A stretch of DNA of 64,000 bases from JAKJGA01 sp029554345 (GTDB lineage Bacteria > Spirochaetota > UBA4802 > JAFGJZ01): positions 31,495 through 95,494 of the forward strand of contig DAOPBR010000004.1 of NCBI GenBank assembly GCA_035395685.1, read 5' to 3'. The notes beneath the pieces are model-generated. The model saw only the letters and a program-made list of their open reading frames with translations, was not told the origin of the DNA and made no database searches. The first letter of the stretch is position 1, and each line of letters starts with the position of its first letter. Positions 1 through 8,445 of this stretch are shown here, one piece after another. The translations under genes and the position numbers were made by a program.

Positions 1-354
1 AAGGAGTCTTAAAAGTTCTTCTTTACTCATAACAGGCGGTGCAATTTCGTAAAGACCAATTATCTGGAATATTGTATTGAAGTACTCGTTCGGCAGATAT
101 ATGACGGTTTTTTTGCCTGAATTTGAAACTTTTTTGAAGAGTTTCAGAAGATCCACTATTCCGGAGCTGTTTATATAAAAAGATTCTCTGAATTCAATTG
201 CAATGACAGAGCAGTCTGAATCAAGAGCCTGATCGAAATACCGAGTCAGAATTTCCTCAGAATCAGAAGTAATATCACCGCTTGTGACTATTACGGGAAT
301 TTGTTCCAAATATTCGAACGAGCATGTAAGAGGTTTTAGTGAAAATTTATCCAT
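1..354 (-). CDS. STAS-domain protein (anti-sigma-factor antagonist type), cut by the window edge
   Basis: I translated this minus-strand frame by hand. It starts at an ATG at 352-354 behind a GAGG-type ribosome site and runs open to base 1, giving 118 residues without a stop. The motif INSSGIVDLLKLFKK followed by a hydrophobic strand and a 'GLYEIAPPV' segment fits the STAS fold of SpoIIAA/RsbV proteins. The Ser pair in NSSG is where the family is phosphorylated. Known role: partner-switching regulation, in which an anti-sigma kinase phosphorylates the protein and a PP2C phosphatase dephosphorylates it. A PP2C-type phosphatase lies at 56235-57437, but a link between the two is only inference. 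The C-terminus is outside the window. Confidence 0.7.
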   Translation of the reverse strand, partial: MDKFSLKPLTCSFEYLEQIPVIVTSGDITSDSEEILTRYFDQALDSDCSVIAIEFRESFYINSSGIVDLLKLFKKVSNSGKKTVIYLPNEYFNTIFQIIGLYEIAPPVMSKEELLRLL

Positions 355-415
355 ACCTCAGAAATTAACTGCATATAATAATATCAACTATAATATTTTG
401 CAATTTTTTGGTTAA

Positions 416-1438
416 TCAGTTGAAGGAAACGGATTTATTCTCTGTGATACTTCGGATTATCAGTTCAACAGTATGTATATTTCTTACTGATTCATCTAAA
501 GAAACAAGAGGTTTTGATTTGCCTTTCATGACGTCCAGGAAATTTTCTAACTGAAGCATGAATGAATTTGCTTCCTCAATCTCGTAACGGTCGGTCATTA
601 TATATCCCCATTTCTCTTTGCGGTGGAGGACGTTTATGAATATGTCGCCGCAAATTCCCCACGCTACCGGAAGTTGAATGATGCCGTTCGCGCAGCTGAT
701 GTGAAGCATTTGAGTAAAATTAGCGTGCTTGCTGCTTTCAATGAATGCGGCGATTCCGTTTTCATATGATATCTGAGAAAAAACGCGGTCTATTACATCA
801 TAGTCTTTGTTGTGATTGCCGGATGCGAATATTGTCAAAGGTTCGCTTCCGCTGAAATAGTTGGCTGCATTAACGCAATAGCTCATCCAGTCATGAGTTA
901 CACCGCCGCCGCATTCTTTTCTGTAGCGCCAGTCCTGTGAGTTCAGTTTGTCTTTATGAGCTTCGGGTTCATAGTTGCTGAATGAAGCACGTATTGAATC
1001 AATTTTTCCCAAACCGGAAGAAAACGCAAGTTCTTCAACTTTTCTGATAGCCGGATGATGGCGGAACATGCAGCCTTCCATGAGAAAAGCACCGCAGCTG
1101 TTGACAAGATTGCGAATTTCATACGCATCTTTTGATGTTATGGTCAGAGATTTCTCGCAGAGGATGTTTCTTGTTCCGGACGTAAGGCATTCTTTTATCT
1201 GTTCGAGATGCTGGTTCGGCCATGTGCAAAGAATAACCGCGTCGGGTTTCTCGGAGCTTATCATCTCTGTTATATTTGTGTAAGGACGGCATTTATATTT
1301 TTCTGCCCAGATTTTTGCGCGGGAAGAATCAATATCGCAGCATGATGTAATAGTCACTTCAGGAAATGCCGCCGCTGCGTTTGCGTGAAGATGCGAATGT
1401 GCTCCGCAGCCAACAATTGAGATATTTATTTTTTCCAT
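416..1438 (-). CDS. Gfo/Idh/MocA-family NAD(P)-dependent oxidoreductase
   Basis: The 340-residue length is typical of the family. The N-terminal Rossmann fold shows SIVGCGAHSHLHA (GxGxxxxxH, residues about 7-19), and the LCEKSLT motif near residue 95 corresponds to the family's EKP motif with Ser replacing Pro. The C-terminal half is the alpha/beta substrate domain. The family oxidises or reduces sugars, inositols and related compounds using NAD(P). The specific substrate cannot be told from sequence. The gene stands alone between the STAS gene and the tRNA terminator. Start ATG at 1436-1438. Confidence 0.85.
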   Translation of the reverse strand: MEKINISIVGCGAHSHLHANAAAAFPEVTITSCCDIDSSRAKIWAEKYKCRPYTNITEMISSEKPDAVILCTWPNQHLEQIKECLTSGTRNILCEKSLTITSKDAYEIRNLVNSCGAFLMEGCMFRHHPAIRKVEELAFSSGLGKIDSIRASFSNYEPEAHKDKLNSQDWRYRKECGGGVTHDWMSYCVNAANYFSGSEPLTIFASGNHNKDYDVIDRVFSQISYENGIAAFIESSKHANFTQMLHISCANGIIQLPVAWGICGDIFINVLHRKEKWGYIMTDRYEIEEANSFMLQLENFLDVMKGKSKPLVSLDESVRNIHTVELIIRSITENKSVSFN

Positions 1439-1450
1439 ATAAATTTCTCT

Positions 1451-1484
1451 AAAAAAAAAGGAGTTTCTTTCGAAACTCCTTTTT
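1451..1484 (-). terminator. Rho-independent terminator of the tRNA-Lys/tRNA-Glu unit
   Basis: Read on the minus strand, a perfect AAGGAGTTTC stem with a GAAA tetraloop is followed by nine T's (the A-run at 1451-1459). It lies just after the tRNA-Glu 3' end and before the oxidoreductase start, so it ends the tRNA transcript. Confidence 0.9.
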
Positions 1485-1488
1485 GATG

Positions 1489-1561
1489 CACCCTCGAGGG
1501 GGTTCGAACCCCTGTTCCCGAGATGAAAACCCGGTGTCCTAGACCACTGAACGACGAGGGC
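1489..1561 (-). tRNA. tRNA-Glu (anticodon TTC)
   Basis: A full cloverleaf can be folded on the minus strand: acceptor GCCCTCG/CGAGGGT, a D arm, an anticodon stem CCGGG/CTCGG with loop TTTTCAT (anticodon TTC), and a T arm with GGTTCGAACC. The discriminator base is G and the CCA end is not encoded. It is co-oriented with tRNA-Lys, 3 bp away, and both share the terminator downstream. Confidence 0.93.
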
Positions 1562-1564
1562 ATT

Positions 1565-1637
1565 TGAGACGCCCGGGAATCGAACCCGGTACCCACTGCT
1601 TAAAAGGCAGTTGCTCTACCGAATGAGCTAGCGTCTC
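1565..1637 (-). tRNA. tRNA-Lys (anticodon TTT)
   Basis: Minus-strand cloverleaf with acceptor GAGACGC/GCGTCTC, discriminator A, anticodon stem ACTGC/GCAGT around loop CTTTTAA (anticodon TTT), and a T arm CCGGGTTCGATTCCCGG. First gene of the two-tRNA unit. No encoded CCA. Confidence 0.93.
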
Positions 1638-1649
1638 AGCGTGAATAAC

Positions 1650-1678
1650 CAAATACTAAAGCGGTCATTATGTGTCAA
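1650..1678 (-). promoter_or_regulatory. Putative sigma-70 promoter for the tRNA pair
   Basis: On the minus strand a consensus TTGACA (1673-1678) is followed after 17 bp by TATTTG (1650-1655), which ends 12 bp before the tRNA-Lys 5' end. The -35 box and spacing are good; the -10 box is weak. Confidence 0.5.
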
Positions 1679-1916
1679 ACAAAATAATTGCAGAAAACAG
1701 GAAATAAGTATTCACGCAAAATTGTTTCAACGCTTGAAGCAATTTAAAAAAAGGCATGGAATCGTCAAGTAAATTAAGTTATATTATGATATAAAGATGA
1801 AAAAATATTAGATGAAGATTAAATTTATTAATAAAATCTCATTTCGTATCACTTTCTATAAACCACTTGACAGTATATTGCCGATAATGAAATAGATGTA
1901 ATTTGAGGAGATTTTG

Positions 1917-2930
1917 ATGCGGCTTAACCCGTTCAGGGAAACAAATTTTAATGATCTTCAGCAGAATCTGAATTATCTTCTTGCGGAGCGTAAAGACTCA
2001 GTAAAGAAGCGTTTTTCTGATTGGCTTGCTGCTGTCCGCAAAAAGGGAAATGAAAGAATCACCCTCATGTTTATCCCTCATTCTGAGAAAAAAATTGTTA
2101 ATTTTCATATATCGATGTATACCGTTACGATAGTTTTGTCTTTATTTGCGGTTATTATTGTCGTAACTTCTCTTACTATCCTCAATCATACTTCAACGGT
2201 TAAGGAAGTGGACAAGCTGGAGCTTTATGAAAGCGACTATGCTAACCAGATAGAAATGTACAAAGAGGAAATTAACAGGCTTTATTCTGTTTTTAAGAAA
2301 TTTGACGATCAGGCAGATCCTCTTTTCCGTTTTACTCCGGAAGGATCATCTTTTTCATCAGGAAAGGGCGGCGGATCTGAACAGCCTCCGTCAGATTCAC
2401 CTTCTCCTTCAATAGAGTCTTTAACCATTGAAGAAATCGAACAGGAATTTAAAGCTTCAAAGGACAAGCTTCTCGTCATTAAAAGATTTATGGAAAGCAG
2501 GGCAAAAGTCATAGAGAATACGCCTTCGCTTTGGCCTGTTAACGGAAATATAATCACAGCATTCGGTGATTCGAAGTCATCTTCTCTTTCCGGCAGCGGA
2601 GAGAGGGCTCTGGGTGTTGATATCGCAGCATATCCGGGATCTGAAATAAAAGTATCTGCTCCTGGAACGGTTGAATCGATAGTTTGGGATTCTGTTTACG
2701 GCTTGAGAATAACTGTTTCTCATAAATACGGGTATTCAACGATTTACTCGTATTGTCAGAGGGTTACGGTTGATGTCGGGCAGAAACTCAGCAAAGGTGA
2801 AATCATCGGATATGTAGGTAAAACAGGCAGAGCTGCGAGGTACATGCTTCATTATCAGATAAGAATAGGCACAAATTATGCCGATCCTCTTCCTTATTTA
2901 AATAAAATTTCCCTTGATTCGAAGATCTGA
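1917..2930 (+). CDS. Membrane-anchored degenerate M23/LytM-domain protein
   Basis: The start is ATG 1917, with GGAG six bases upstream; an in-frame TTG at 1914 is less likely. The product has 337 residues: a basic cytoplasmic N-terminus, one membrane segment at about 67-90, a short coiled coil, a Ser/Gly/Pro-rich linker and a C-terminal LytM (M23) domain from about 205. The domain keeps the GVDIAA Asp and the last His (MLHYQI). It lacks the first zinc His, has Tyr in place of His in the 'YAHL' position (IYSYC) and Met in place of the first His of HxH. It is therefore probably not a peptidase but a binding or activator protein like EnvC/NlpD. It converges on tsaD with a 33-bp overlap. Confidence 0.8.
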   Translation: MRLNPFRETNFNDLQQNLNYLLAERKDSVKKRFSDWLAAVRKKGNERITLMFIPHSEKKIVNFHISMYTVTIVLSLFAVIIVVTSLTILNHTSTVKEVDKLELYESDYANQIEMYKEEINRLYSVFKKFDDQADPLFRFTPEGSSFSSGKGGGSEQPPSDSPSPSIESLTIEEIEQEFKASKDKLLVIKRFMESRAKVIENTPSLWPVNGNIITAFGDSKSSSLSGSGERALGVDIAAYPGSEIKVSAPGTVESIVWDSVYGLRITVSHKYGYSTIYSYCQRVTVDVGQKLSKGEIIGYVGKTGRAARYMLHYQIRIGTNYADPLPYLNKISLDSKI

Positions 2931-3908
2931 ATCTTTGGCATAAACTTCACAAGTTAAATCCGAAAACAATTTTTTAGAGTAGTAGTGATAACCCAGACCT
3001 GCAACCATAGCCGCGTTGTCCGTACACAGAACAGGTTCAGGAATGAAAACATTAATATCATGTAATTCAGAAAGCCTTTCTCTAAGTCTGGAATTTGCAG
3101 CAACACCGCCTGCAACAACGACATTTTTTATTCCGAATTTTTCTGAAGCCAAAACAAGACGTGATATGAGAATTTCGACCGCGCTTTCCTGAAAGGCGTA
3201 AACAATTTCTTCTTTATCCGCATCGGGATTGTTTGATATATAGTTTACAACTGCAGTTTTAAGACCTGAATAAGAAAAATCAAACGGATCATTCTTCATG
3301 TTCACGCGTTTAGGGAAAGAAATATCTTTGCGGATTGCCGATTTAGCCAGCCTGTCAATTATCGGGCCGCCCGGATAACCGAGATTCAGGAATTTTGAAA
3401 CTTTATCATATGCTTCACCGACTGCATCATCGGTTGTTCTTCCTATCAGTGTTAAATCAGAAATTCCCTTTACGAGATACAGAGCTGTATTTCCTCCGGA
3501 AATAAGCAGTCCGATAAATGGGAATTGCAGTTCGGGATTTGAAAGAAATGCCGCATAAAGATGAGATTCTATATGGCTGACCGTAATAAGCGGAATATTA
3601 AGAGTGTATGATATTGTCTTGGCGCTTTGTAGTGAAATCATCAGTGAGCCGATAAGACCGGGTCTGTTTGCACAGGAAACGAAGTCAAGATCGGAAAAGC
3701 TTATATCTGCATCATTCAGTGCATTCTGAATAACCCCGTTTATAAGCTCCAAATGGGCTCTGGACGCAATTTCGGGAACAACTCCGAAGTATTCGCTGTG
3801 AAGATCAATCTGACTTGAAATTATATTAGAGCGTATGACCATGCCGTCTTCAACAACTGAGGCTGAAGTTTCATCGCATGAGCTTTCGAGTCCCAGACCA
3901 ATAGCCAT
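2898..3908 (-). CDS. tsaD: tRNA N6-adenosine threonylcarbamoyltransferase
   Basis: TsaD transfers the threonylcarbamoyl group from TC-AMP to A37 of ANN-decoding tRNAs, acting with TsaB and TsaE. The 336-residue length is normal. Visible hallmarks are the N-terminal GLESSCDETS, the metal-binding HIESHLYAAF (HxxxH), LISGGNTALYLV, VVVAGGVAANSRLRERL and the C-terminal DNAAMVAGLGYHY. It starts directly after the stop of the upstream S41 protease gene (TAAATG), so translation is coupled. The last 33 bp overlap the 3' end of the convergent LytM gene. Confidence 0.97.
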   Translation of the reverse strand: MAIGLGLESSCDETSASVVEDGMVIRSNIISSQIDLHSEYFGVVPEIASRAHLELINGVIQNALNDADISFSDLDFVSCANRPGLIGSLMISLQSAKTISYTLNIPLITVSHIESHLYAAFLSNPELQFPFIGLLISGGNTALYLVKGISDLTLIGRTTDDAVGEAYDKVSKFLNLGYPGGPIIDRLAKSAIRKDISFPKRVNMKNDPFDFSYSGLKTAVVNYISNNPDADKEEIVYAFQESAVEILISRLVLASEKFGIKNVVVAGGVAANSRLRERLSELHDINVFIPEPVLCTDNAAMVAGLGYHYYSKKLFSDLTCEVYAKDSDLRIKGNFI

Positions 3909-5264
3909 TTATTTCGCTCCTGCAAGCGCTATTGCTTTATTAAGCTCAGAATCAAATTCAAGATCATAAAGCGGCGAAGGTTCTGTTTTATTGATTTCTT
4001 TTTTTAAATAATAAAGCGCAATTGAAGGCGAAACTTTCAAGTTTTTCGATTCAAGAAGTGAAAGAAATTCCTGAGCGGTATCTTTGGTATATGCTTTTTT
4101 TGATTTAGCGAAATTTTCAAGAATTCCATCATTGAATACACGAGAAAGATTTTTCTTGTCATCGTCACTGTATTTCGGAAGTTCTACGGCAAAATCCGGT
4201 TCAATTCCTTTTTTGTGAATCATCGTACCGTTAGGAGTATAGTATTTTCTCATGGTAATTGTGAATCCGGAGGTGTTTTCTTCAATATCAACTATCCTCT
4301 GAACAAGCGCCTTTCCAAAAGTTTTTTGTCCGATAAGCTTTGCTCTATTGTTGTCTTTAAGAGCTCCGGAAAAAACTTCCGAAGATGATGCGCTTCCTGA
4401 GTTCACCAGAAGAAGAACTTCTCCGGAATAGAGAGGATCTTTCAAAGATTTAAATTCCTCTCCAACGCCGGTTCCTTCTTTTCCGCGTGTTGTAGTAATT
4501 ACCTTACCTTTTGGTAGAAGCATATCTGCCATTGAAATTGAAGTTTCAAAATCTCCTCCGGGATTATCTCTCAGGTCGATTATAATTTTTTTCGCAGTAG
4601 AGAGACTTTTGAGAGCTTTTTCAAATTCAACTCCTGTTTCGGCGTAAAAATGTGTTATTCTGATATATCCGATTCCGGGATGTTCTTTTAAAAATCCCGA
4701 TTTTATACTTTTTATTTTTATTGGAGCTTTATCGATTTTAAATTCAATAGGCTCGTCGAACCCTTCCCGTTTGATTAATATTGAAACCTGGGAATTTTTA
4801 TCTCTGATATCTTTTATCAAATCCTGATAATTATCACTTTTTACCTGTGTGCCGTTTAGCTGTAATATAGTGTCTCCTGAGCGGATTCCCGACTTATGTG
4901 CAGGAGAATCTTCGATGGGAGATATTACAACAACAGAGTCATTTTTAATGGTAAGTTCGACGCCTATGCCGGTAAAGCGTCCGGTAACGCCGCCCTTGAA
5001 ATCTGCATAATCAGTTTCGTCAAGAAACCGCGAATAAGGGTCGTTAAGAGATTGAAGCATTCCGCGCATAGCTCCGCGAAACAAAGTTTTGGGGCTCACG
5101 TTTTCAACGTATTCCGATTGAATTACCCTGTAAAGAAAGTGAAATTGATCGAGATACTTGAATGAGTTTTCCTGCTGGCTTTTAAGTAGGGAGAAAGTCA
5201 TTCCGAACAAAAAACCAGAGATGAAAATTATGATGCCGAAATGCAGAAATCTTTTTTTATTCAT
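3909..5264 (-). CDS. S41-family C-terminal processing peptidase (PDZ protease)
   Basis: 451 residues: an N-terminal hydrophobic signal/anchor (about 8-26), a CtpA-type helical region with the YSRFLDETDYADF motif, a PDZ domain (about 90-180) and the S41 catalytic core. The nucleophile Ser lies in SGSASSSEVF and the general-base Lys in GQKTFGKALVQ. The family cleaves C-termini of periplasmic proteins or processes cell-wall enzymes. The gene lies between the small lipoprotein upstream (2-bp gap) and tsaD downstream (0 bp), so the three form one operon. The substrate is unknown. Confidence 0.93.
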   Translation of the reverse strand: MNKKRFLHFGIIIFISGFLFGMTFSLLKSQQENSFKYLDQFHFLYRVIQSEYVENVSPKTLFRGAMRGMLQSLNDPYSRFLDETDYADFKGGVTGRFTGIGVELTIKNDSVVVISPIEDSPAHKSGIRSGDTILQLNGTQVKSDNYQDLIKDIRDKNSQVSILIKREGFDEPIEFKIDKAPIKIKSIKSGFLKEHPGIGYIRITHFYAETGVEFEKALKSLSTAKKIIIDLRDNPGGDFETSISMADMLLPKGKVITTTRGKEGTGVGEEFKSLKDPLYSGEVLLLVNSGSASSSEVFSGALKDNNRAKLIGQKTFGKALVQRIVDIEENTSGFTITMRKYYTPNGTMIHKKGIEPDFAVELPKYSDDDKKNLSRVFNDGILENFAKSKKAYTKDTAQEFLSLLESKNLKVSPSIALYYLKKEINKTEPSPLYDLEFDSELNKAIALAGAK

Positions 5265-5266
5265 GC

Positions 5267-5536
5267 TTACTTCTCGAATATATATTTGTAATCATCTGAG
5301 TGTTTATTCTGCATGTAGTTACAAAATAAATCAAAATCAATTTTATATTTTTTGAGATCATCTGCCAATATTGTTTTTTTCTCAGTTGAAGTTAATTTGT
5401 GATCTATTCCATTAACTGCAATTTTTTCAAATATCTGTTCTCTTAAAATAGTATAACTTTCTTCATCCATTTGCGCTTTTGAACATGCTGTAAATGCCGC
5501 AGCGGCAATAAATATAATCATGATTATTTTTTTCAC
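5267..5536 (-). CDS. Small lipoprotein of unknown function
   Basis: A short protein of about 89 residues with a lysine start, a hydrophobic stretch and a lipobox-like AFTAC, so probably a lipoprotein. The ATG at 5543-5545 has an AAAGG sequence touching it. The same AAAGGATG is spaced correctly (6 bp) from a GTG at 5534-5536, so I prefer the GTG start. The mature part is charged and probably helical; I do not recognise a family. It is the first gene of the operon with the S41 protease, so it could be a protease partner or substrate, but that is inference. Confidence 0.7.
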   Translation of the reverse strand: MKKIIMIIFIAAAAFTACSKAQMDEESYTILREQIFEKIAVNGIDHKLTSTEKKTILADDLKKYKIDFDLFCNYMQNKHSDDYKYIFEK

Positions 5537-5677
5537 ATTAGCCATCCTTTTTTGATAATACGTGACCCTTATATAAAATCACAGTTAATATTTCAATATA
5601 AATATTCTCTGTCATATTGCGAAGGTTTTGCTTGACAGAGAGTTTGACGGCGAAAAAATAATTTAACGGCGGTGGTT

Positions 5678-7477
5678 ATGGATTTAATTAGCAGATCACA
5701 GGTGAAAGATTCCGATAAATGGAATGTCGAACTTCTTTATTCATCTTTAGAAAATTGGGAAAAGGATTTTTCAACGGCTAAAGAAGAGATTGAAAAATAT
5801 GCCTTTTTAAAAGGTAAAACCGGAAATTCTGCTGAAGATATGAAGCAGATAATCGAGTTTGATCTCAGTGTATCAAGGCTTGTTGACAAACTTTACACTT
5901 ATGCTCATTTAAAAAGCGACGAGGATAAGACAAATAGTGTTTATCTTTCGCTTGTAGAAAGAGCGATGTCTCTTTATACAAAAGCAGGTGAACTTTCAAG
6001 TTTCATTCCTGTCGAGATTCAGGAAATTTCTGATGATAAAATTGCGGAATTTAAAAAATCTGAAGCATTAAAAGACTATATTTTCTACATTGATAAAATA
6101 ATCCGGTATAAGCCTTACACTAGAAGTGCTGAAATAGAAGAGCTTCTTTCTGCTTCCGGTGATTTTTCGGATTCTGCCGCCGACATTTTCGGTCAGCTTG
6201 ATAATGCGGATTTTACATTCGGTAAAATAAAGGATGAGACAGGAAAAGAAGTTGAACTGACTCACGGAAATTTTATAAGATTTTTGATGAATAAATCTCT
6301 TGAAGTAAGAAAAAATTCATTTAAACAGTATTATTCTGTTTATGATGCTCACAAACATGCCTTAAGTTCAGCTTTTTATTCAAACTGCAAAAAAGATAAA
6401 TTTTATTCTAAAGTGCGCGGTTACGAGTCATGTCTTGATTCCGCATTGTTTTCTGATGATGTAAAAAAGGAAGTGTATTTTTCACTTATCGAATCAGTGA
6501 AGAAAAATATTTCTCCTCTTTCTAAGTATGTAAATTTCAGAAAAGAATACCTGTCTCTTGATAAAATTCATTTCTATGACACATATGTTCCGCTTGTTGG
6601 AAAAATAGATTTTTCCATGGAATATGAAGAGGCGGTTGATACTTGCGTGAAGGCTCTTTCAATTCTCGGTGAACAATATACTTCTGTTTTAAGAGATGGA
6701 CTTTTAAACGGCTGGGTTGACCGGTATGAAAATAAAGGGAAAAGAAGCGGCGCTTATTCTTCCGGTTGTTTTGATTCTCCTCCTTATATTCTTATGAATT
6801 ATGATAAAAATAATATTAACTCACTGTATACATTGATTCATGAAGCCGGTCATTCAATGCATTCGTATTTATCGGCTAAGAATCAGCCTTATCATTATCA
6901 CAGGTATACAATATTTGCCGCGGAGGTTGCATCGACTTTTAACGAGACTCTCTTAAGCGACTATCTTCTTAAGAAGTATTCGGATAATGACGAAATGCGG
7001 GCTTATATATTAAACCGCGAGATTGACGATATAAGAGGCACTCTTTACAGGCAGACAATGTTTGCGGAATTCGAAATGATCATGCATCAGATGACGGAAA
7101 AAGATATTCCTCTTACGATAGATATTATCAGATCAGAATATCGAAAGCTTCTTGAGGCTTATTTCGGAGGTACAATCGAGATTGATCCGGAACTTGAACT
7201 GGAAGCTTTGAGGATACCTCATTTTTATAACTCATTCTATGTTTATAAATATGCAACAGGGATATCTGCGGCGATCAGTCTTGCTGAAGATGTTTTAGAT
7301 AAAGGTTCGCCTGCTGTTGAGAGATATATGAATTTTCTTTCAGCCGGAGGAAGAATGTTTCCTTTGGAGGCATTGAAGAGTGCAGGAGTTGACATGTCAA
7401 AACCTGAAACAGTAAATTCTGCACTAATTCATTTTTCAGAAAAAGTTGATGAATTTATTAGGGTGATGAAAAAATAG
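5678..7477 (+). CDS. pepF: Oligoendopeptidase F (M3 family zinc metallopeptidase)
   Basis: 599 residues from ATG 5678, the usual length for PepF. The zinc motif HEAGHSMHSYL lies near residue 390, followed about 25 residues later by FAAEVASTFNE, which carries the third ligand Glu. The N-terminal helical region and C-terminal PHFYNSFYVYKYATG match the family. It cleaves short peptides in the cytoplasm. GGCGGTGG precedes the start; an in-frame GTG at 5672 lies inside that sequence and is a less likely start. A hairpin terminator follows directly. Confidence 0.95.
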   Translation: MDLISRSQVKDSDKWNVELLYSSLENWEKDFSTAKEEIEKYAFLKGKTGNSAEDMKQIIEFDLSVSRLVDKLYTYAHLKSDEDKTNSVYLSLVERAMSLYTKAGELSSFIPVEIQEISDDKIAEFKKSEALKDYIFYIDKIIRYKPYTRSAEIEELLSASGDFSDSAADIFGQLDNADFTFGKIKDETGKEVELTHGNFIRFLMNKSLEVRKNSFKQYYSVYDAHKHALSSAFYSNCKKDKFYSKVRGYESCLDSALFSDDVKKEVYFSLIESVKKNISPLSKYVNFRKEYLSLDKIHFYDTYVPLVGKIDFSMEYEEAVDTCVKALSILGEQYTSVLRDGLLNGWVDRYENKGKRSGAYSSGCFDSPPYILMNYDKNNINSLYTLIHEAGHSMHSYLSAKNQPYHYHRYTIFAAEVASTFNETLLSDYLLKKYSDNDEMRAYILNREIDDIRGTLYRQTMFAEFEMIMHQMTEKDIPLTIDIIRSEYRKLLEAYFGGTIEIDPELELEALRIPHFYNSFYVYKYATGISAAISLAEDVLDKGSPAVERYMNFLSAGGRMFPLEALKSAGVDMSKPETVNSALIHFSEKVDEFIRVMKK

Positions 7478-7479
7478 AT

Positions 7480-7507
7480 AATAGCGGCGGATTATTCTGC
7501 CGCTATT
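7480..7507. terminator. Bidirectional hairpin terminator between pepF and the Cache gene
   Basis: AATAGCGGC (7480-7488) pairs perfectly with GCCGCTATT (7499-7507) around a 10-nt loop. It sits 3 bp after the pepF stop and covers the stop codon of the convergent Cache-domain gene. T-rich flanks on both sides are short. Confidence 0.65.
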
Positions 7508-7943
7508 TAAAAACACCGCAGCAGAAAATGAGACCTTTGTGGTTTTGGAAGTATGTAGTTTTACTTTCAACTTTTCCTGTCTCAGGATTTTTGTATTTAT
7601 AATCAACCCAGCCTGAGCCCTTTACTTTTGCATCTTCTACGATATTTTTGCGGAAATATTTTCCGTCAGCGTCAGGGACATTAAAAAGATTTCTTCCTAT
7701 GAGCTTTTTGTTTTCAGGATGTGCCAGCATAACTGCGCTGTAGTCATAAATGAAAACGTAAATTCTGCCCTCCATGAATTTCCCGGCAGTAACGGCATTC
7801 AATGTTTCGTCTTTTCCGTTTTTGTCATAAAAGTTTATCGCTTTTTTAACCAATGAAACCGCTTTATCATATTCAGATTCCTTTGAAGTAGAAGCCGAAA
7901 AAAAGAGAAGGGAGACAGAAACAAACAAACAAATTGTTTTCAT
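7503..7943 (-). CDS. Exported single-Cache-domain protein
   Basis: From ATG 7941-7943 with GGAG five bases upstream; a GTG two codons earlier lies inside the ribosome site. The product of about 146 residues has a signal peptide, then one sCache-type sensory domain: a helix ending near KAINFYDKNGKDETLNAV, then strands with YVFIYDYSAVMLAHPENKKLIG, GKYFRKNIVEDAKVKGSGWVDY and the KTTYF segment. Such domains usually bind small ligands as part of kinases or chemoreceptors. Here the domain stands alone, so it may be a soluble periplasmic binding component. Ligand and partner are unknown. Confidence 0.82.
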   Translation of the reverse strand: MKTICLFVSVSLLFFSASTSKESEYDKAVSLVKKAINFYDKNGKDETLNAVTAGKFMEGRIYVFIYDYSAVMLAHPENKKLIGRNLFNVPDADGKYFRKNIVEDAKVKGSGWVDYKYKNPETGKVESKTTYFQNHKGLIFCCGVFK

Positions 7944-8088
7944 ATACACTCCATAAGATTTGGCAAATTATATTTGTCTGCTGTAATAAATCAAGTCAAA
8001 AGTTAAATTTGTAATTGTAAAAAGGGGCTGTTGTATATTAAGTGATTCTTAAACCATTTTTGTTAAACATTTAAAAGGGGAGAAGGTA

Positions 8089-8361
8089 ATGAGTATTTTT
8101 GAAATGGGAATGATGATCGCATTCGGTTTTGCCTGGCCGTTTTCTATTTATAAAAGTTATAAATCTAAATCGACAAAAGGAAAATCGATACATTTTCTAT
8201 TGATTGTTGTTTTCGGATATGTTTGCGGATTGATTCATAAAGTACTGTATAATCCGGACATTGTTATAATATTCTATGCTTTGAATGCGTTGATGGTAGC
8301 GGTTGATTCTTTTCTTTATCTGAAAAATGCAATAAACGAAAAGAAAGCAAAAGCAGACTGA
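8089..8361 (+). CDS. Small three-helix membrane protein related to SemiSWEET/PQ-loop proteins
   Basis: 90 residues with three predicted membrane helices and a charged C-terminal tail, preceded by a strong GGGGAGAAGG ribosome site. The first helix and the loop FSIYKSYKSKSTKGKSIHF resemble the MtN3/SemiSWEET repeat (compare the clear SemiSWEET at 58479-58733), but the Pro-Gln pair is absent: only WPFS aligns with it. Sugar transport is therefore only a possibility. The stop codon lies inside a weak hairpin (GCAGA/TCTGC). Confidence 0.7.
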   Translation: MSIFEMGMMIAFGFAWPFSIYKSYKSKSTKGKSIHFLLIVVFGYVCGLIHKVLYNPDIVIIFYALNALMVAVDSFLYLKNAINEKKAKAD

Positions 8362-8383
8362 GAAATCTGCCTTTGCTATAAAA

Positions 8384-8445
8384 TAACTTTATTAACTTTA
8401 TTAACTTTATTAACTTTATTAACTTTATTAACTTTATTAACTTTG
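8384..8445. repeat. 9-bp tandem repeat (TAACTTTAT), about seven copies
   Basis: Units start at 8384, 8393, 8402, 8411, 8420 and 8429, with a seventh imperfect unit at 8438 (TAACTTTGA). The array fills the gap between two convergent genes and runs into the last codons and stop codon of the ClpX-like gene. In that gene's frame each unit reads TAA TAA AGT, giving repeated stops. A 9-bp unit keeps the reading frame whatever the copy number. Confidence 0.95.

Noticed and set aside
1867..1895. TTGACA upstream of the LytM gene as a promoter
   Set aside because: The nearby GATAAT is only 10 bp away and the correctly spaced hexamers are poor.
5632..5660. TTGACA upstream of pepF as a promoter
   Set aside because: The -35 box is perfect but no acceptable -10 box lies at 15-19 bp, so I did not list it.
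8384..8445. 9-bp repeat as a phase-variation switch or CRISPR-like array
   Set aside because: The unit length is a multiple of three, so copy-number change cannot shift the frame, and there are no spacers.
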